Positions 30,792 through 39,574 of a stretch of DNA of 64,000 nucleotides are shown here, one piece after another. A program made the translations under genes and the position numbers. Each line of letters starts with the position of its first letter. Position 1 is the stretch's first letter. Where the stretch lies: assembly GCA_030539335.1 (NCBI GenBank), contig JAUNSG010000001.1, positions 1 through 64,000 of the forward strand, written 5' to 3'. The notes under the pieces were generated by a model, which searched no databases, was not told the origin of the DNA, and saw nothing but the letters and a program-made list of their open reading frames with translations. This DNA comes from Eubacteriales bacterium (GTDB taxonomy: Bacteria > Bacillota > Clostridia > Oscillospirales > Butyricicoccaceae).

Positions 30792-31029
30792 CCCTACCGA
30801 TGCTTCCATTTTGATTTTCCTCGCTTTCCGGCTGTTCCGCCAACAGCTCTAATCCTTTCAAAATCGTGGGGTCAGGGCAATAAAACAAATCCTCACTTGC
30901 CCATCCAGCCTTATGTGCTGCAATGCTTAAAACCTGACAGAGCCGCAATTCCGGGTGATGCTTGCAATACTTCGCAAGCTCATTTCTCAGATGCATTGCC
31001 TCATCAATGTTGTAATTTTTGTTTTCCAC
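30778..31029 (-). CDS. hypothetical protein (83 aa)
   Basis: MENKNYNIDEAMHLRNELAK and HKAGWASEDLFYCPDPTIL; the remainder is Glu-rich (EQPESEENQNG). No family recognised. Overlaps the start of the next membrane protein. Confidence 0.55.
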   Translation of the reverse strand: MENKNYNIDEAMHLRNELAKYCKHHPELRLCQVLSIAAHKAGWASEDLFYCPDPTILKGLELLAEQPESEENQNGSIGRDENC

Positions 31030-31031
31030 GC

Positions 31032-31559
31032 TTAATCCTCCAACTCACGACTTAGGACGAAATCATATCGCTCCATAATGCCGTCCGTATAGTTATTATC
31101 CGGGTCATAAACCATGTATGATAGAACTATCGTTCCATCTCTTACCTCATCCATTCTGCTATACGAGATGTAATAATAATCCGGGTCGGGATAGTTCAAA
31201 AGCCTTCCATCTCCGCTCTCTTTATTTTCCACGATACCAATACATCTCTCTACAATAACGTCTCCGTTCCGGTTCTCAAGCATCTCACCAGTCAATTCCG
31301 ATGAATCATAAAGCCGATAGAGATAGAACTCCTTCTCAAGTTCCTCAAGAAACGACTGCTCCTCATCTGTATAATCAACACATACGGTTTCTTCGTTTAC
31401 CTCAAATTCCGCCGTCTTTCTTTCTACCTCACTAACCGATTCCTTAACAGGTTCAGATGACTCCATAGCAGGCTCACTTGAGGTACTACACCCGGACATT
31501 ACAAAAACCGCCGCAATAAAAACCGGCAAAACCACGCGCTTCATTACTTTACTCATCAT
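31032..31559 (-). CDS. phage-encoded lipoprotein
   Basis: 175 aa. N-terminal basic helix (MMSKVMKRVVLPVF) and a lipobox-like FVMSGCST (lipidated Cys ~27), followed by a Ser/Glu-rich tether and a globular part with YISYSRMDEVRDGTIVLSYM. Lipoproteins on prophages often block superinfection or act on the outer face of the cytoplasmic membrane; the target here is unknown. GGAGGGACAG precedes ATG 31559. Confidence 0.75.
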   Translation of the reverse strand: MMSKVMKRVVLPVFIAAVFVMSGCSTSSEPAMESSEPVKESVSEVERKTAEFEVNEETVCVDYTDEEQSFLEELEKEFYLYRLYDSSELTGEMLENRNGDVIVERCIGIVENKESGDGRLLNYPDPDYYYISYSRMDEVRDGTIVLSYMVYDPDNNYTDGIMERYDFVLSRELED

Positions 31560-31650
31560 TTCTGTCCCTCCCATTTGCTGCGCATAAACCCATGACAAAT
31601 ACACCGGCTATCGTGCCGATAAATAACCCGGCTATAAAACTAAGAATCAT
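31549..31650 (-). CDS. DUF3789-like tiny membrane protein (33 aa)
   Basis: MILSFIAGLFIGTIAGVFVM plus GLCAANGRDRNDE: a single membrane helix with a charged tail, closely matching the 30-40 residue DUF3789 pattern seen in clostridial mobile elements. AAGGAGG is 8 nt upstream of ATG 31650. It overlaps the lipoprotein start by a few bases. Confidence 0.65.
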   Translation of the reverse strand: MILSFIAGLFIGTIAGVFVMGLCAANGRDRNDE

Positions 31651-31663
31651 GTTCAAACCCTCC

Positions 31664-31870
31664 TTAAATTGCAACCATACTCTGATGATTTCTGCCATTC
31701 CATCGTACAGTTACCTTCAGGCAGGATTTACTGCCAATAATTACCGTACCATCGGAGCAATTAGCGTAATGTTTTCCATGCTCTTCGTCGCTCGAAAACC
31801 AAACCTTAATTCCTCCGCCCGCTCTCTTAATCAGAGCATTTACCTTCGCCTTAAAGACTTCGTAGCTCAT
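31664..31870 (-). CDS. hypothetical protein (68 aa)
   Basis: The real start is MSYEVFKAKVN at ATG 31870 with GAGGG 8-9 nt upstream; the frame continues upstream without one. Contains a VNALIKRAGGGIKVWFSSDE block and GSKSCLKVTVRWNG. Similar small proteins are found in clostridial mobile elements, without a known role. Confidence 0.55.
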   Translation of the reverse strand: MSYEVFKAKVNALIKRAGGGIKVWFSSDEEHGKHYANCSDGTVIIGSKSCLKVTVRWNGRNHQSMVAI

Positions 31871-31991
31871 AATAAAAACCCTCGCTTTCTTAAAAATCGG
31901 GTGATACCCACAGACCGCCATTTAAGGCGGTTTCGCCGTGTCAATCACATAACGGCTCATCAGTGTGGAGATAAAAAATGATTCATGATTC

Positions 31992-32744
31992 TTATGCGTT
32001 TCTGGCTCTCTTGTAATCAACCTCGTATGTCTTGCCGGTCACGATGCGGTGGCAAATTTCCATGATATACCCACGCATATACTTGTGATTGGCGCAAGTG
32101 ACGGTCAGAGCCTTGCGGGATTTCCGGCTGTACACGCTCAGGAGGAAATTCACATCATGCGATACCGGCTTATATTCATCGCCAACCATAGCCTGAACGA
32201 TTGCGGTCAATGTCTTCAGTAAGTTCGTTTTGGATGCCGGATTCTTACCGAGGTCGTAACCTTTTGCGATTTCGCTCATAGCGTAAGAATCATTGATTGC
32301 AGTCGGGTCAACACCCAAATCTTTCGCCTTCTGGCAGGTCATAAGCAAATTGAATTTCTCAATCATATACACCCATTCCTTGTTGTGACCGATACCGCCA
32401 TCAACAAACTTATGGAGCTTCAGCAAATCAATCTGCCGTTCCTTCTCGATAACCTCACGAACCGGGAGCTTCTCATCGCCCTTTTTCGTGTCCTTTACGC
32501 CGATAGTCATAAAGGAAAGTGCGGTAACAGCCGCCATCATCGGGTCATCACTTGCAGCGCAATCCTCAAAGCACATATCCCGGACGATACTGGTATACTC
32601 ATTCACAGTGTCGGTGATTTCCGTATCGAGTTTCGATACCTCGTCAAACTTACCGTCCTGCATAGCCTCGTTGTATTCTTTGACCTTTTCCTCGGCTAAT
32701 GCCTTCAGTACCTGCAATCTGTTTTCCTTTTCTGCTCTTGTCAT
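31992..32744 (-). CDS. hypothetical mobile-element protein (250 aa)
   Basis: The real start is MTRAEKENRLQVLKALAEEK at ATG 32744 with AGAGG upstream; the preceding 22 codons are a shadow. Predominantly helical, Lys/Glu-rich; a C-terminal KPVSHDVNFLLSVYSRKSRKA stretch. Related proteins recur in clostridial mobile elements (from memory). Function unknown. Confidence 0.58.
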   Translation of the reverse strand: MTRAEKENRLQVLKALAEEKVKEYNEAMQDGKFDEVSKLDTEITDTVNEYTSIVRDMCFEDCAASDDPMMAAVTALSFMTIGVKDTKKGDEKLPVREVIEKERQIDLLKLHKFVDGGIGHNKEWVYMIEKFNLLMTCQKAKDLGVDPTAINDSYAMSEIAKGYDLGKNPASKTNLLKTLTAIVQAMVGDEYKPVSHDVNFLLSVYSRKSRKALTVTCANHKYMRGYIMEICHRIVTGKTYEVDYKRARNA

Positions 32745-33187
32745 AATGAAAACCTCTTTTCTTTGTAATTTATGGACGATAAGCCCATAAGGAAACACAC
32801 CAACGGGCATCTCATAACTACCGGCTGGTGTGCTTCATATAGGTTTATCAAAACCACCCATCAGAGCGGTTTCGTTACAATATTCAATTTTCTATTTCAC
32901 ATTACTCTGTCAATCTCAAAAATCCCACAACAATCCGGCATTTAATTCCTCGGAACATAGCCGATACATCCTCGGATGTGGTTTATCGTTGCATTGGGAA
33001 ATCCTCGAAAGATTTTCATGCTAATCCCTCATGTTGACGCACTCAGGATAATGCGCACTCTTTTCACATCTAATTGGTGGTAACTCTGAGGGTTTTCACT
33101 ATCCGAACCATAGGCTTAATTCCTACGCACTCAGCGACGGCTGAATTTATCAGCTAAACTTGACTTTATAGCCATCAAGTTAGGCTT
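32745..33187. other. gene-free stretch before the tandem repeat
   Basis: About 440 nt without a plausible gene. A CCAATTGG-like region, ACCGCC/GGCGGT-type short stems around 31916-31936 and 32861-32870 recur nearby. No clear promoter for the leftward genes is visible here. I see nothing I can assign. Confidence 0.3.
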
Positions 33188-33303
33188 GTAGGTTTCCCTA
33201 CACTGTACACCGTAACCCACCAGACAAGCCGGGAGTGTGTCGGCGGTAGGTTTCCCTACACTGTACACCGTAACCCACCAGACAAGCCGGGAGTGTGTCG
33301 GCG
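33188..33303. repeat. two perfect 58-bp tandem repeats
   Basis: Units 33188-33245 and 33246-33303 are identical. Each begins with GTAGGTTTCCCTAC, a 5-bp stem, and contains CTGTACACCGTAACCCACCA. A third partial copy of 24 bp, starting CTGTACACCGTAACCC, is at 34671-34694, in the same orientation, on the other side of the HTH gene 33376-34512. These could be recombination sites or binding sites of that gene's product. Confidence 0.85.
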
Positions 33304-33330
33304 GTTTCTCTTTTGGAAGTTTCCAGAACC

Positions 33331-33356
33331 AAAAGAACCGCCACAAAGGGCGGTTC
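33331..33356 (-). terminator. intrinsic terminator of the HTH regulator gene
   Basis: On the minus strand GAACCGCC-CTTTGT-GGCGGTTC followed by TTTTGG, about 20 nt after the stop codon of 33376-34512. A second stem, CTTTTGG/CCAAAAG, follows. Confidence 0.75.
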
Positions 33357-33375
33357 AATCTGATTTCATATGAAG

Positions 33376-34512
33376 TTATTTTTTGCGGTCGTTCCGTCCT
33401 TTAATGACGCGGGAAATTGTCATTTTAGACACATTGAAATGAATTGCAATGTATGCCATTGTGTAACCGTCTGCAAACATTTGTTTGATTGTCTTTTTGT
33501 CGTTGTCTGTAAGTTTCGCCGTAGGCGTGTCGGCTTTCTTTTCTGCAAAGTACGGCGGTAAGTCTAACACTTCAATAGCCTTTTCCGCTATGCGGTTTAA
33601 TGTCGTGTCGATTGTTTGCGGTTTTACGCCTAAATATGTGCCGATTGCGGTTGAATTATATCCGGCTTCACGCAACTTAATTATTTGCGCTTGCTTTTTC
33701 GTCAAGTTCAGTTTTGCAATCATGCTTTCGTACTCGTCCACCGTTTCGGTATCTACTGTATAGAAAGTTATAGCACCGTTATAATCGCAAGCGTGACCGC
33801 CTAAATCTGCAAATTTAGACAAACGACGGTAAATTACTTCACTTTCGCCGCTTTCGTTGTCGTGGCTTATGTCCTCTAAGTATGAATATCCGTTTTTTGC
33901 GTCCGTATGAAGTGCGCCGGTCTGGTTTATGTACCGTCTAACCGCTTTATAGACTTCTCTAATCGGTGACGTGTCCACCGTTTCCCATCCGTTCACGCTG
34001 TCAGCGGATTTAATCCAGACTTTCTTTTTAAGTCGGCGGACTGTATACGGTCTTTCTAAATCTATGCTTTCGCCTCGTTCTATTTGCTTTTGTACTTCTT
34101 CCAGAATAGAAACGATAGCAGTATTTACAAGGTCGTAACCGTCCCCTATTGTAGCACTTGCAAGCGTTGTTAATGCGTTCTTTAGGTCTTTGTTTATGAC
34201 TTCTTCAATCATATCTCCTTCTTCATTGTATGTAAGACGTGTAGCGTTGTCGTTACAATGTGAAGTGTTTGCAAGTGTAGCTTTTGCGCTTGTCAGTTCG
34301 TGACGGATTGAAACAAGTGTGCTATTGTATCCGGTATCAATGCACTTTTTAAGCACTGAATAGGAAATAGCGGTTGCAAGTTCTGTTAATGCGTTCGTGT
34401 AACTTTCGGTTGTTGTGTCTTTGCTTTCGCTTGCAAAGTTTTCCAACAATGCGGAAAAACTTGTTTTTCTTTCGTCCATTGTTGCGCTTGTGTTCGTTGC
34501 ATTCGTTTTCAT
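33376..34512 (-). CDS. sigma-70 region-4-like and resolvase-like HTH DNA-binding protein
   Basis: 378 aa, unusually rich in Thr, Asn and Ala. Around residues 270-315 a helix-turn-helix segment (AQIIKLREAGYNSTAIGTYL) resembles sigma-70 region 4; the last ~35 residues (TIKQMFADGYTMAYIAIHFN ... MTISRVIKG) form a resolvase-type HTH. The N-terminal part is unrecognised. It has its own strong promoter at 34608-34636 and a terminator, and lies between copies of the 58-bp repeat family, so it is probably a DNA-binding regulator or recombination-accessory factor that acts on those repeats. AAAAGGAG upstream of the ATG. Confidence 0.7.
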   Translation of the reverse strand: MKTNATNTSATMDERKTSFSALLENFASESKDTTTESYTNALTELATAISYSVLKKCIDTGYNSTLVSIRHELTSAKATLANTSHCNDNATRLTYNEEGDMIEEVINKDLKNALTTLASATIGDGYDLVNTAIVSILEEVQKQIERGESIDLERPYTVRRLKKKVWIKSADSVNGWETVDTSPIREVYKAVRRYINQTGALHTDAKNGYSYLEDISHDNESGESEVIYRRLSKFADLGGHACDYNGAITFYTVDTETVDEYESMIAKLNLTKKQAQIIKLREAGYNSTAIGTYLGVKPQTIDTTLNRIAEKAIEVLDLPPYFAEKKADTPTAKLTDNDKKTIKQMFADGYTMAYIAIHFNVSKMTISRVIKGRNDRKK

Positions 34513-34607
34513 GGTCTTTTTCTCCTTTTCTGCTATTGCATAGCGGTTGAAATGAATAGTTTAGTTGACGACTGTCTAAAAATGGTCGGTTTACTTTCGT
34601 CATGCTA

Positions 34608-34636
34608 ATAATACACCATGCTATAAAGTCTGTCAA
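34608..34636 (-). promoter_or_regulatory. sigma-A promoter for the leftward HTH gene
   Basis: TTGACA (34636-34631) and TATTAT (34613-34608) separated by 17 bp on the minus strand, near-perfect consensus, about 95 nt upstream of the start of the 33376-34512 gene. It drives transcription away from the rightward promoter at 35009. Confidence 0.85.
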
Positions 34637-35008
34637 GTGCTAATCTGAAACTATCGAAAAATTATTTTCGCTGTACACCGTAACCCACCAGACACAATAT
34701 AAAAATCTATGTCCACTTTTCACACAATTAGACTTAGGGGGCGTGGTTATGGGATTTTAGGGGGCTTGCTTTTCCGCTTTTCCTACAAGTCGCTCCATCT
34801 CCCACACCTCATTTTACATTCCATCTTCCCTTTCTCAAACCATTGATTTTCCTCGTTTTTACGCCATCTTACATCGACAACCACCATGAATTCAAACCTT
34901 GTTTTCAACCCAATCTTTTAATCAGATTTATCCAAAACACGATAACAACCGGACATTGGCTTTCAATAAATTTTGCTGTGTTTCATACCACTATTTTGGA
35001 GCAAGGGG
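34637..35008. other. gene-free control region between divergent promoters
   Basis: No gene. It contains the 24-bp third copy of the tandem-repeat motif at 34671-34694 and a T/C-rich tract around 34730-34880 (CTTTTCCGCTTTTCC, CCCTTTCTC). It could hold a replication origin or operator sites; nothing specific is recognised. Confidence 0.35.
34671..34694. repeat. third, partial copy of the 58-bp repeat
   Basis: 24 bases identical to the core of the tandem repeats at 33188-33303, in the same orientation, 1.4 kb away. It flanks the HTH gene on its promoter side. Confidence 0.8.
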
Positions 35009-35037
35009 TTGACAATTGAAAGCCCATCTGGTATAAT
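35009..35037 (+). promoter_or_regulatory. perfect sigma-A promoter for the rightward arm
   Basis: TTGACA at 35009-35014 and TATAAT at 35032-35037 with a 17-bp spacer, the full consensus. It should be a strong early promoter recognised by host RNA polymerase. The mRNA would start near 35045, leaving a leader of about 315 nt before the first gene at 35361. Confidence 0.92.
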
Positions 35038-35044
35038 ATCAACA

Positions 35045-35273
35045 GTGATGATAATTATACACTCTGCTTTAAGGCAGTTTTATTTAAGGTATATCGTGCT
35101 AATTATACGATTTACTCTCTGGATAATAGCTCCTTAGATACGATGTAATAATAGAAAGCAGCTTTGTATCCCAAGATGAGCAAGTAACTTTCATACATAA
35201 GTAAAGATGGTCATTCGTGTTGGTAAGTCTTTTCTGCACACCACCCATAATCCATTGGCTCCCAACACATTCA
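35045..35273 (+). promoter_or_regulatory. long 5' leader with an attenuator-like hairpin
   Basis: The leader contains CTGC-TTTAAG-GCAG followed by TTTTATTT at 35064-35084, a weak terminator-like hairpin, and the repeat TCGTGCTAATTATA at 35094-35107, shared with the region upstream of the RNA polymerase gene. No ORF is evident. Confidence 0.5.
35094..35115 (+). repeat. shared motif copy 1 (TCGTGCTAATTATA)
   Basis: 22 positions, TCGTGCTAATTATA then two variable bases then ATTTAC, identical at 20 of them to the copy at 36798-36819. Possible operator or phage-specific promoter element. Confidence 0.6.
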
Positions 35274-35302
35274 TTGACAATCTACAACTTCTAAGTTGTA
35301 AA
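35274..35302 (+). promoter_or_regulatory. second promoter overlapping a perfect palindromic operator
   Basis: TTGACA at 35274-35279, a 17-bp spacer and TGTAAA at 35297-35302. Between them lies TACAACTT-CT-AAGTTGTA (35283-35300), a perfect 8-bp inverted repeat overlapping the -10 box. A repressor bound there would block the promoter. It lies 58 nt upstream of the first rightward gene. Confidence 0.65.
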
Positions 35303-35360
35303 CGGCGCTAAATAAGGTGTAAAAACCACCACATGATACAAATATTTAGGAGGTATTCAG

Positions 35361-36617
35361 ATGATTCAAGTCTGCGATGCAATCATGGGCACGGGGAAGT
35401 CCAGCGCAGCAATCTCGTATATGAATGAACACAAAGACGAAAAATTCATATACATAACCCCATATCTGGAAGAGTCCACTCGTATAAAGAAGGGATGTCC
35501 AGAAATGAACTTCATAGAGCCAAGCGATAAGATTAAGGCATATCATTTCAAGAAAACAGAACACACTGCTGCTCTTATCAAACAAGGCAGGAACATTACT
35601 ACTACGCACCAAGCGTTCAAAATGTATTCTGAAGATATGCTGGACGATATCCGAAAGTATGGATACCGTCTAATCATAGATGAAAATGTCGATGTCCTTG
35701 AACGGTACGACTGCCATCTGGACGATATACAAATTGCAGTGAATGCTGGTTATCTTGAAGACCAAGACGGAACATATAAGCTGATTAAAACTGATTACGA
35801 CGGTTTTGCGTTCCGGGAGTTATTCAAGTTTCTTAAATCCAGAGACTTAATTCGTATGGATGATAAGGTAAAAGGCGGCGGCGTTGAACATCTTTTTTAC
35901 TGGGTGCTCCCGCCAGATTTAATTACCTCGTTCAAAGACGTAATTATTCTCACATATTTATTCAAAGGACAAAGCCTGCATCATTTTCTGGAGATATATA
36001 ATCTCCCGTATGAGTACATAGGCATCCAGAAGAAAGATAACGGAGAATTCCAGTTTTGCGAATATCCCGGATATACGCCAGAGTATGTCGCTCATCTCGG
36101 CGATATGATTCACATTCTGGATAATGAAAAACTGAATGATGTCGGGAATGACTTTCACGCATTGTCTATGAGTTGGTATGATGGAAAGCCAGATGAAGTT
36201 GAGCAGCTTAAAAAGAATGTCTATAACTGCATAAATAATGTCTGGAGAGGTGCTTCTGTCGATGATAAGCTGTGGGGATGCTTTAAGAGTTACGGGCACA
36301 AAGTCCAAGGAAAGGGATATACAAAATCATTCCTTACATTTAACGCCAAAGCGACAAATGCCTATCGGAATAGAAAATATCTCGTATATATCGTTAATTT
36401 ATTTATGAATGTAAACGATAAGCGATTTTATCAAAAGCATGGAATTGATGTAGACGAGGATGCCTATGCTCTTTCCATCATGGTTCAATGGATTTGGCGT
36501 TCGGCTATTCGGGACGGCGATGAAATCGGTTTATACATACCAAGCAGGCGCATGAGGAATCTGCTTATTAACTGGATAGAAAAAACAAGCAAAGGAGGGA
36601 ATACCATTGATGAATAA
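35361..36617 (+). CDS. SF2-like helicase/ATPase
   Basis: 418 aa. Walker A MGTGKSS at residues 9-15 (Lys13), a DEAD-type Walker B (RLIIDENVDV) near residue 110, and a motif VI-like QWIWRSAIRDGDEI near the C-terminus, consistent with a nucleic-acid-dependent ATPase of helicase superfamily 2. First gene of the rightward arm, with AGGAGG upstream, so it is likely expressed early and could act in replication or with the RNA polymerase that follows. Confidence 0.75.
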   Translation: MIQVCDAIMGTGKSSAAISYMNEHKDEKFIYITPYLEESTRIKKGCPEMNFIEPSDKIKAYHFKKTEHTAALIKQGRNITTTHQAFKMYSEDMLDDIRKYGYRLIIDENVDVLERYDCHLDDIQIAVNAGYLEDQDGTYKLIKTDYDGFAFRELFKFLKSRDLIRMDDKVKGGGVEHLFYWVLPPDLITSFKDVIILTYLFKGQSLHHFLEIYNLPYEYIGIQKKDNGEFQFCEYPGYTPEYVAHLGDMIHILDNEKLNDVGNDFHALSMSWYDGKPDEVEQLKKNVYNCINNVWRGASVDDKLWGCFKSYGHKVQGKGYTKSFLTFNAKATNAYRNRKYLVYIVNLFMNVNDKRFYQKHGIDVDEDAYALSIMVQWIWRSAIRDGDEIGLYIPSRRMRNLLINWIEKTSKGGNTIDE

Positions 36618-36786
36618 CAGATGCTCAAACTGCTATTTTGGAGATAAATGCAGAAGTTTATACGCCTGCGATGACTACTCCCCTATTGGTGAACTCACGG
36701 GTGAAGATGTCGATGAGATTATTGAAACCAAACGCCAAGAGTTTTTGCGTGACTGGAACAAATACATAGAAGAGCACTCTTACTAA
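36610..36786 (+). CDS. small zinc-binding protein (58 aa)
   Basis: MNNRCSNCYFGDKCRSLYAC: four cysteines in a knuckle-like arrangement, then an acidic, helical C-terminus. It overlaps the end of the helicase gene and has GGAGG 9-10 nt upstream. Probably translated with it; role unknown. Confidence 0.65.
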   Translation: MNNRCSNCYFGDKCRSLYACDDYSPIGELTGEDVDEIIETKRQEFLRDWNKYIEEHSY

Positions 36787-36797
36787 TTTATATTCAG

Positions 36798-36819
36798 TCG
36801 TGCTAATTATATCATTTAC
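36798..36819 (+). repeat. shared motif copy 2 (TCGTGCTAATTATA)
   Basis: TCGTGCTAATTATA, two variable bases, then ATTTAC; the counterpart is at 35094-35115. It ends 20 nt upstream of the putative start codon of the RNA polymerase gene and may regulate it. Confidence 0.6.
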
Positions 36820-36838
36820 AAAGAAAGGGGTGTTCGAC

Positions 36839-39574
36839 ATAGCAAAACAGCTTACGTGTCAAAAATACATTTATAAGATACATAGCAGCCGTCTCCGAAA
36901 AGAAAAATGGAAATTAACTTTACCTATTGATGAGGCTCGCAGGAACGATGAAGTTATATCTCTGGCAGACAGCCAAGTTCTTCGTTGGATTGATGAGCTG
37001 AATGGCATCACCGATGCCGATACAAAAGCTCGTGATATTAAGACCCAGATTAAACAAATCAAAAAGGAGCAAAATAGCGTCCAGAATAAAAGAAAAATTA
37101 AACAGCTTTATTCAGACCTTGACGCACTGCAATTCAAACCAGATTATATGTGCCTGATTATAGACAAGGAAAAAGATTATTACAGAGCCTGCCGTGGATT
37201 CACAATCAATGGCATCCAATATAAGCGGCTGCTCGGTACGAACGGCGGAATCAAAAACAGCACTATCGTTTTTGTCAGTGAACGTCTTGCCGAAGAACTG
37301 AAACGCCGGATTGATAATGGTCGAAATCCAGATAAGGAGTTAGTCACTGCCAAATTGGAAGCATACAAAGCTCTGACCTGCAGTGCATCCATACCGGTAT
37401 CACTCCCAAATGGAGTGCTTGTAGTAAATGATTGTGAGACTAAATTCCTTTCAGATATCATCTATCTCACAGATGAGTGCGACGGAGAACCTATCATGGA
37501 GGAACGGAAATCGCAAGAGATTGAAATGGATGCATCGGATGGGTATGGAATCATGCACCCGACTCTGGCAGAGCGGTGGAGCAAAGAATTAGGGCTTGAC
37601 TATACCATGAGCGGATGCAATACACGTTTTTCGTTCGAGAAAGGTATGGTATTTACATTTGACTACATCGACTTCGGAGAAAAGATTGCAGATGGGAACT
37701 ATATCGTCAAAGATGCATGGGGTAACGATGTTGACGTGAGAAATGTAGAGCTGATTCTTACCACATCTATGGTAAAACTCTGGGACAGCTACGATAGCTG
37801 TGAGGATTACATTTCGTGTTCCGTCAAAAATGGGTATACCTTCGGTATTGCCAAAACATGCCCAAAAGAACTGGAAAATGAGCGAACGCTGAATTACCAG
37901 TTTATCCAAAGTTACGACCTTAGTGATGCCGATATCGAGGAACTTATTGCTCCTACTATGGACGAGATAAAAGATGTGCTCGGTGGTGACTGGAGGAAAA
38001 CAGTTCTGTTTTTGAAAGGTTCCGGGTTGAACGAAGAAAATGTGGATAGATTGGATAATGACATTGCGAAAGCAATCATGATTGATAACCATATGATTGA
38101 TGACCCATTTGTCCAAAGCGCAATCTACCAAGCAATTCGTAACAGAATCAACGAGGCTAAGGTAGGCGTGCTGAAAGTACATGGTAACTACTCCATTGTT
38201 TCCGGAGACCCATATTCACTCTGCCAGAGCATATTCGGTCTGGAAGTGACCGGGCTTCTGAAATCCGGAGAAATATATAACCGCTACTGGGCTGACCATA
38301 AAGCAAAACAACTTGCCTGTTACAGAGCGCCGATGACCTGCCATAACAATATCCGCCTTGTGCATCCTGTTGATGATGATAAAACAAGCTATTGGTATCG
38401 TTATATGAAGACCTGTACCATTTTTAATTCATGGGATACTGCTGCTTCTGCTCTCAACGGTATGGATTTTGATGGCGATTTAGTCATGCTGACAGATAAT
38501 GATGTCCTCGTCCGAAAATTAAAACCACAACCGGCTCTGATGTGCGCACAAAGAAAAGCCGCAAAACGGATTCCAGTAGAAGATGACTTTGTACGTTCCA
38601 ACATAGAAAGCTTCGGCAATGATATCGGACAGACTACCAATTGGATTACTTCGATGTTTGAAGTTCGATCTCATTTCGAGCCAGAAAGTCGAGAATACAA
38701 AACGCTTTCTTATCGTATTAGATGCGGACAGTTATATCAGCAGAATGCCATTGATAAAGCAAAAGGAATCATCTGCAAGCCGATGCCAAAGTCATGGCAT
38801 GACAGGCACACGGTAAATAAAATCGAGGATGATAACATCAAAAGCTTTTACCGTAATATTGTTGCTGATAAGAAGCCATACTTCATGCGGTATATCTACC
38901 CGGCACTGATGAAACAATATAATACATACATAAAAAATACGAATCGAAATGCGCTTAGAGAATTTCAAATGACAGTTGATGAGATGATGGCGATGTCATT
39001 TGAAGAACTGAGTGACAGACAAAGAGATTTTCTCCGGTATTACAGCTATCGTATGCCAGTAGGCACCGGTAACTGTATCATGAATAAGATTTGCAGACGA
39101 TTCGAGGATGAATTTGATGGCTATATCGGAAAACATAATGCATCTGTCAAATTCGACTACACTATCATGAAAAGCAATGTTGAATACAGCAGTTCTCAAT
39201 TCTATGCTGTCAAAAAATTGTACGATGACTACAATAAGCGTCTGCAAAGCTATATGGTATTTGCTGATTACGAGCGTGTTGATGAGTGTGATTCTATATC
39301 AGAAATTTCAACGATGAACGAGGACTTCCGCAAAGAATGCGCTGCTATATGTCCAAATGAGCAATCCCTCTGCGACATCATACTTGATATATGCTACACC
39401 AAGAACTCAACAAAGAAATTTGCATGGAGCATGTGCGGTCACAATATAATACATAATTTGTTGGAGAAAAATAATCAAATTATATCGTTTCCTACCATTG
39501 ATTCCACTGGCGATATTAAATATTGCGGAGAACGGTATGTTATGAAATCAAAAAGAATTGAGGTGGATGAATGA
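36839..39574 (+). CDS. YonO/QDE-1-type single-subunit RNA polymerase
   Basis: 911 aa from the putative start. The double-psi beta-barrel polymerase signature NGMDFDGDLVML is present (Asp543, 545, 547, metal binding), plus DASDGYGIMHPTLAERW and SGDPYSLCQSIFG in the expected order. Enzymes of this class (SPbeta YonO, crAss-like phage polymerase) transcribe DNA without sigma, usually late genes. The best-supported start is an ATA codon at 36839 (GGGGTG 6 nt upstream gives MAKQLTCQKY); GTG at 36830 and 36800 are alternatives without a proper ribosome site. Followed by its likely partner at 39571. Confidence 0.85.
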   Translation: MAKQLTCQKYIYKIHSSRLRKEKWKLTLPIDEARRNDEVISLADSQVLRWIDELNGITDADTKARDIKTQIKQIKKEQNSVQNKRKIKQLYSDLDALQFKPDYMCLIIDKEKDYYRACRGFTINGIQYKRLLGTNGGIKNSTIVFVSERLAEELKRRIDNGRNPDKELVTAKLEAYKALTCSASIPVSLPNGVLVVNDCETKFLSDIIYLTDECDGEPIMEERKSQEIEMDASDGYGIMHPTLAERWSKELGLDYTMSGCNTRFSFEKGMVFTFDYIDFGEKIADGNYIVKDAWGNDVDVRNVELILTTSMVKLWDSYDSCEDYISCSVKNGYTFGIAKTCPKELENERTLNYQFIQSYDLSDADIEELIAPTMDEIKDVLGGDWRKTVLFLKGSGLNEENVDRLDNDIAKAIMIDNHMIDDPFVQSAIYQAIRNRINEAKVGVLKVHGNYSIVSGDPYSLCQSIFGLEVTGLLKSGEIYNRYWADHKAKQLACYRAPMTCHNNIRLVHPVDDDKTSYWYRYMKTCTIFNSWDTAASALNGMDFDGDLVMLTDNDVLVRKLKPQPALMCAQRKAAKRIPVEDDFVRSNIESFGNDIGQTTNWITSMFEVRSHFEPESREYKTLSYRIRCGQLYQQNAIDKAKGIICKPMPKSWHDRHTVNKIEDDNIKSFYRNIVADKKPYFMRYIYPALMKQYNTYIKNTNRNALREFQMTVDEMMAMSFEELSDRQRDFLRYYSYRMPVGTGNCIMNKICRRFEDEFDGYIGKHNASVKFDYTIMKSNVEYSSSQFYAVKKLYDDYNKRLQSYMVFADYERVDECDSISEISTMNEDFRKECAAICPNEQSLCDIILDICYTKNSTKKFAWSMCGHNIIHNLLEKNNQIISFPTIDSTGDIKYCGERYVMKSKRIEVDE

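Noticed and set aside
33131..33358. 75-codon minus-strand frame over the tandem repeat
   Set aside because: The translation is a repeat peptide with no ribosome site; it simply reads the 58-bp repeats.
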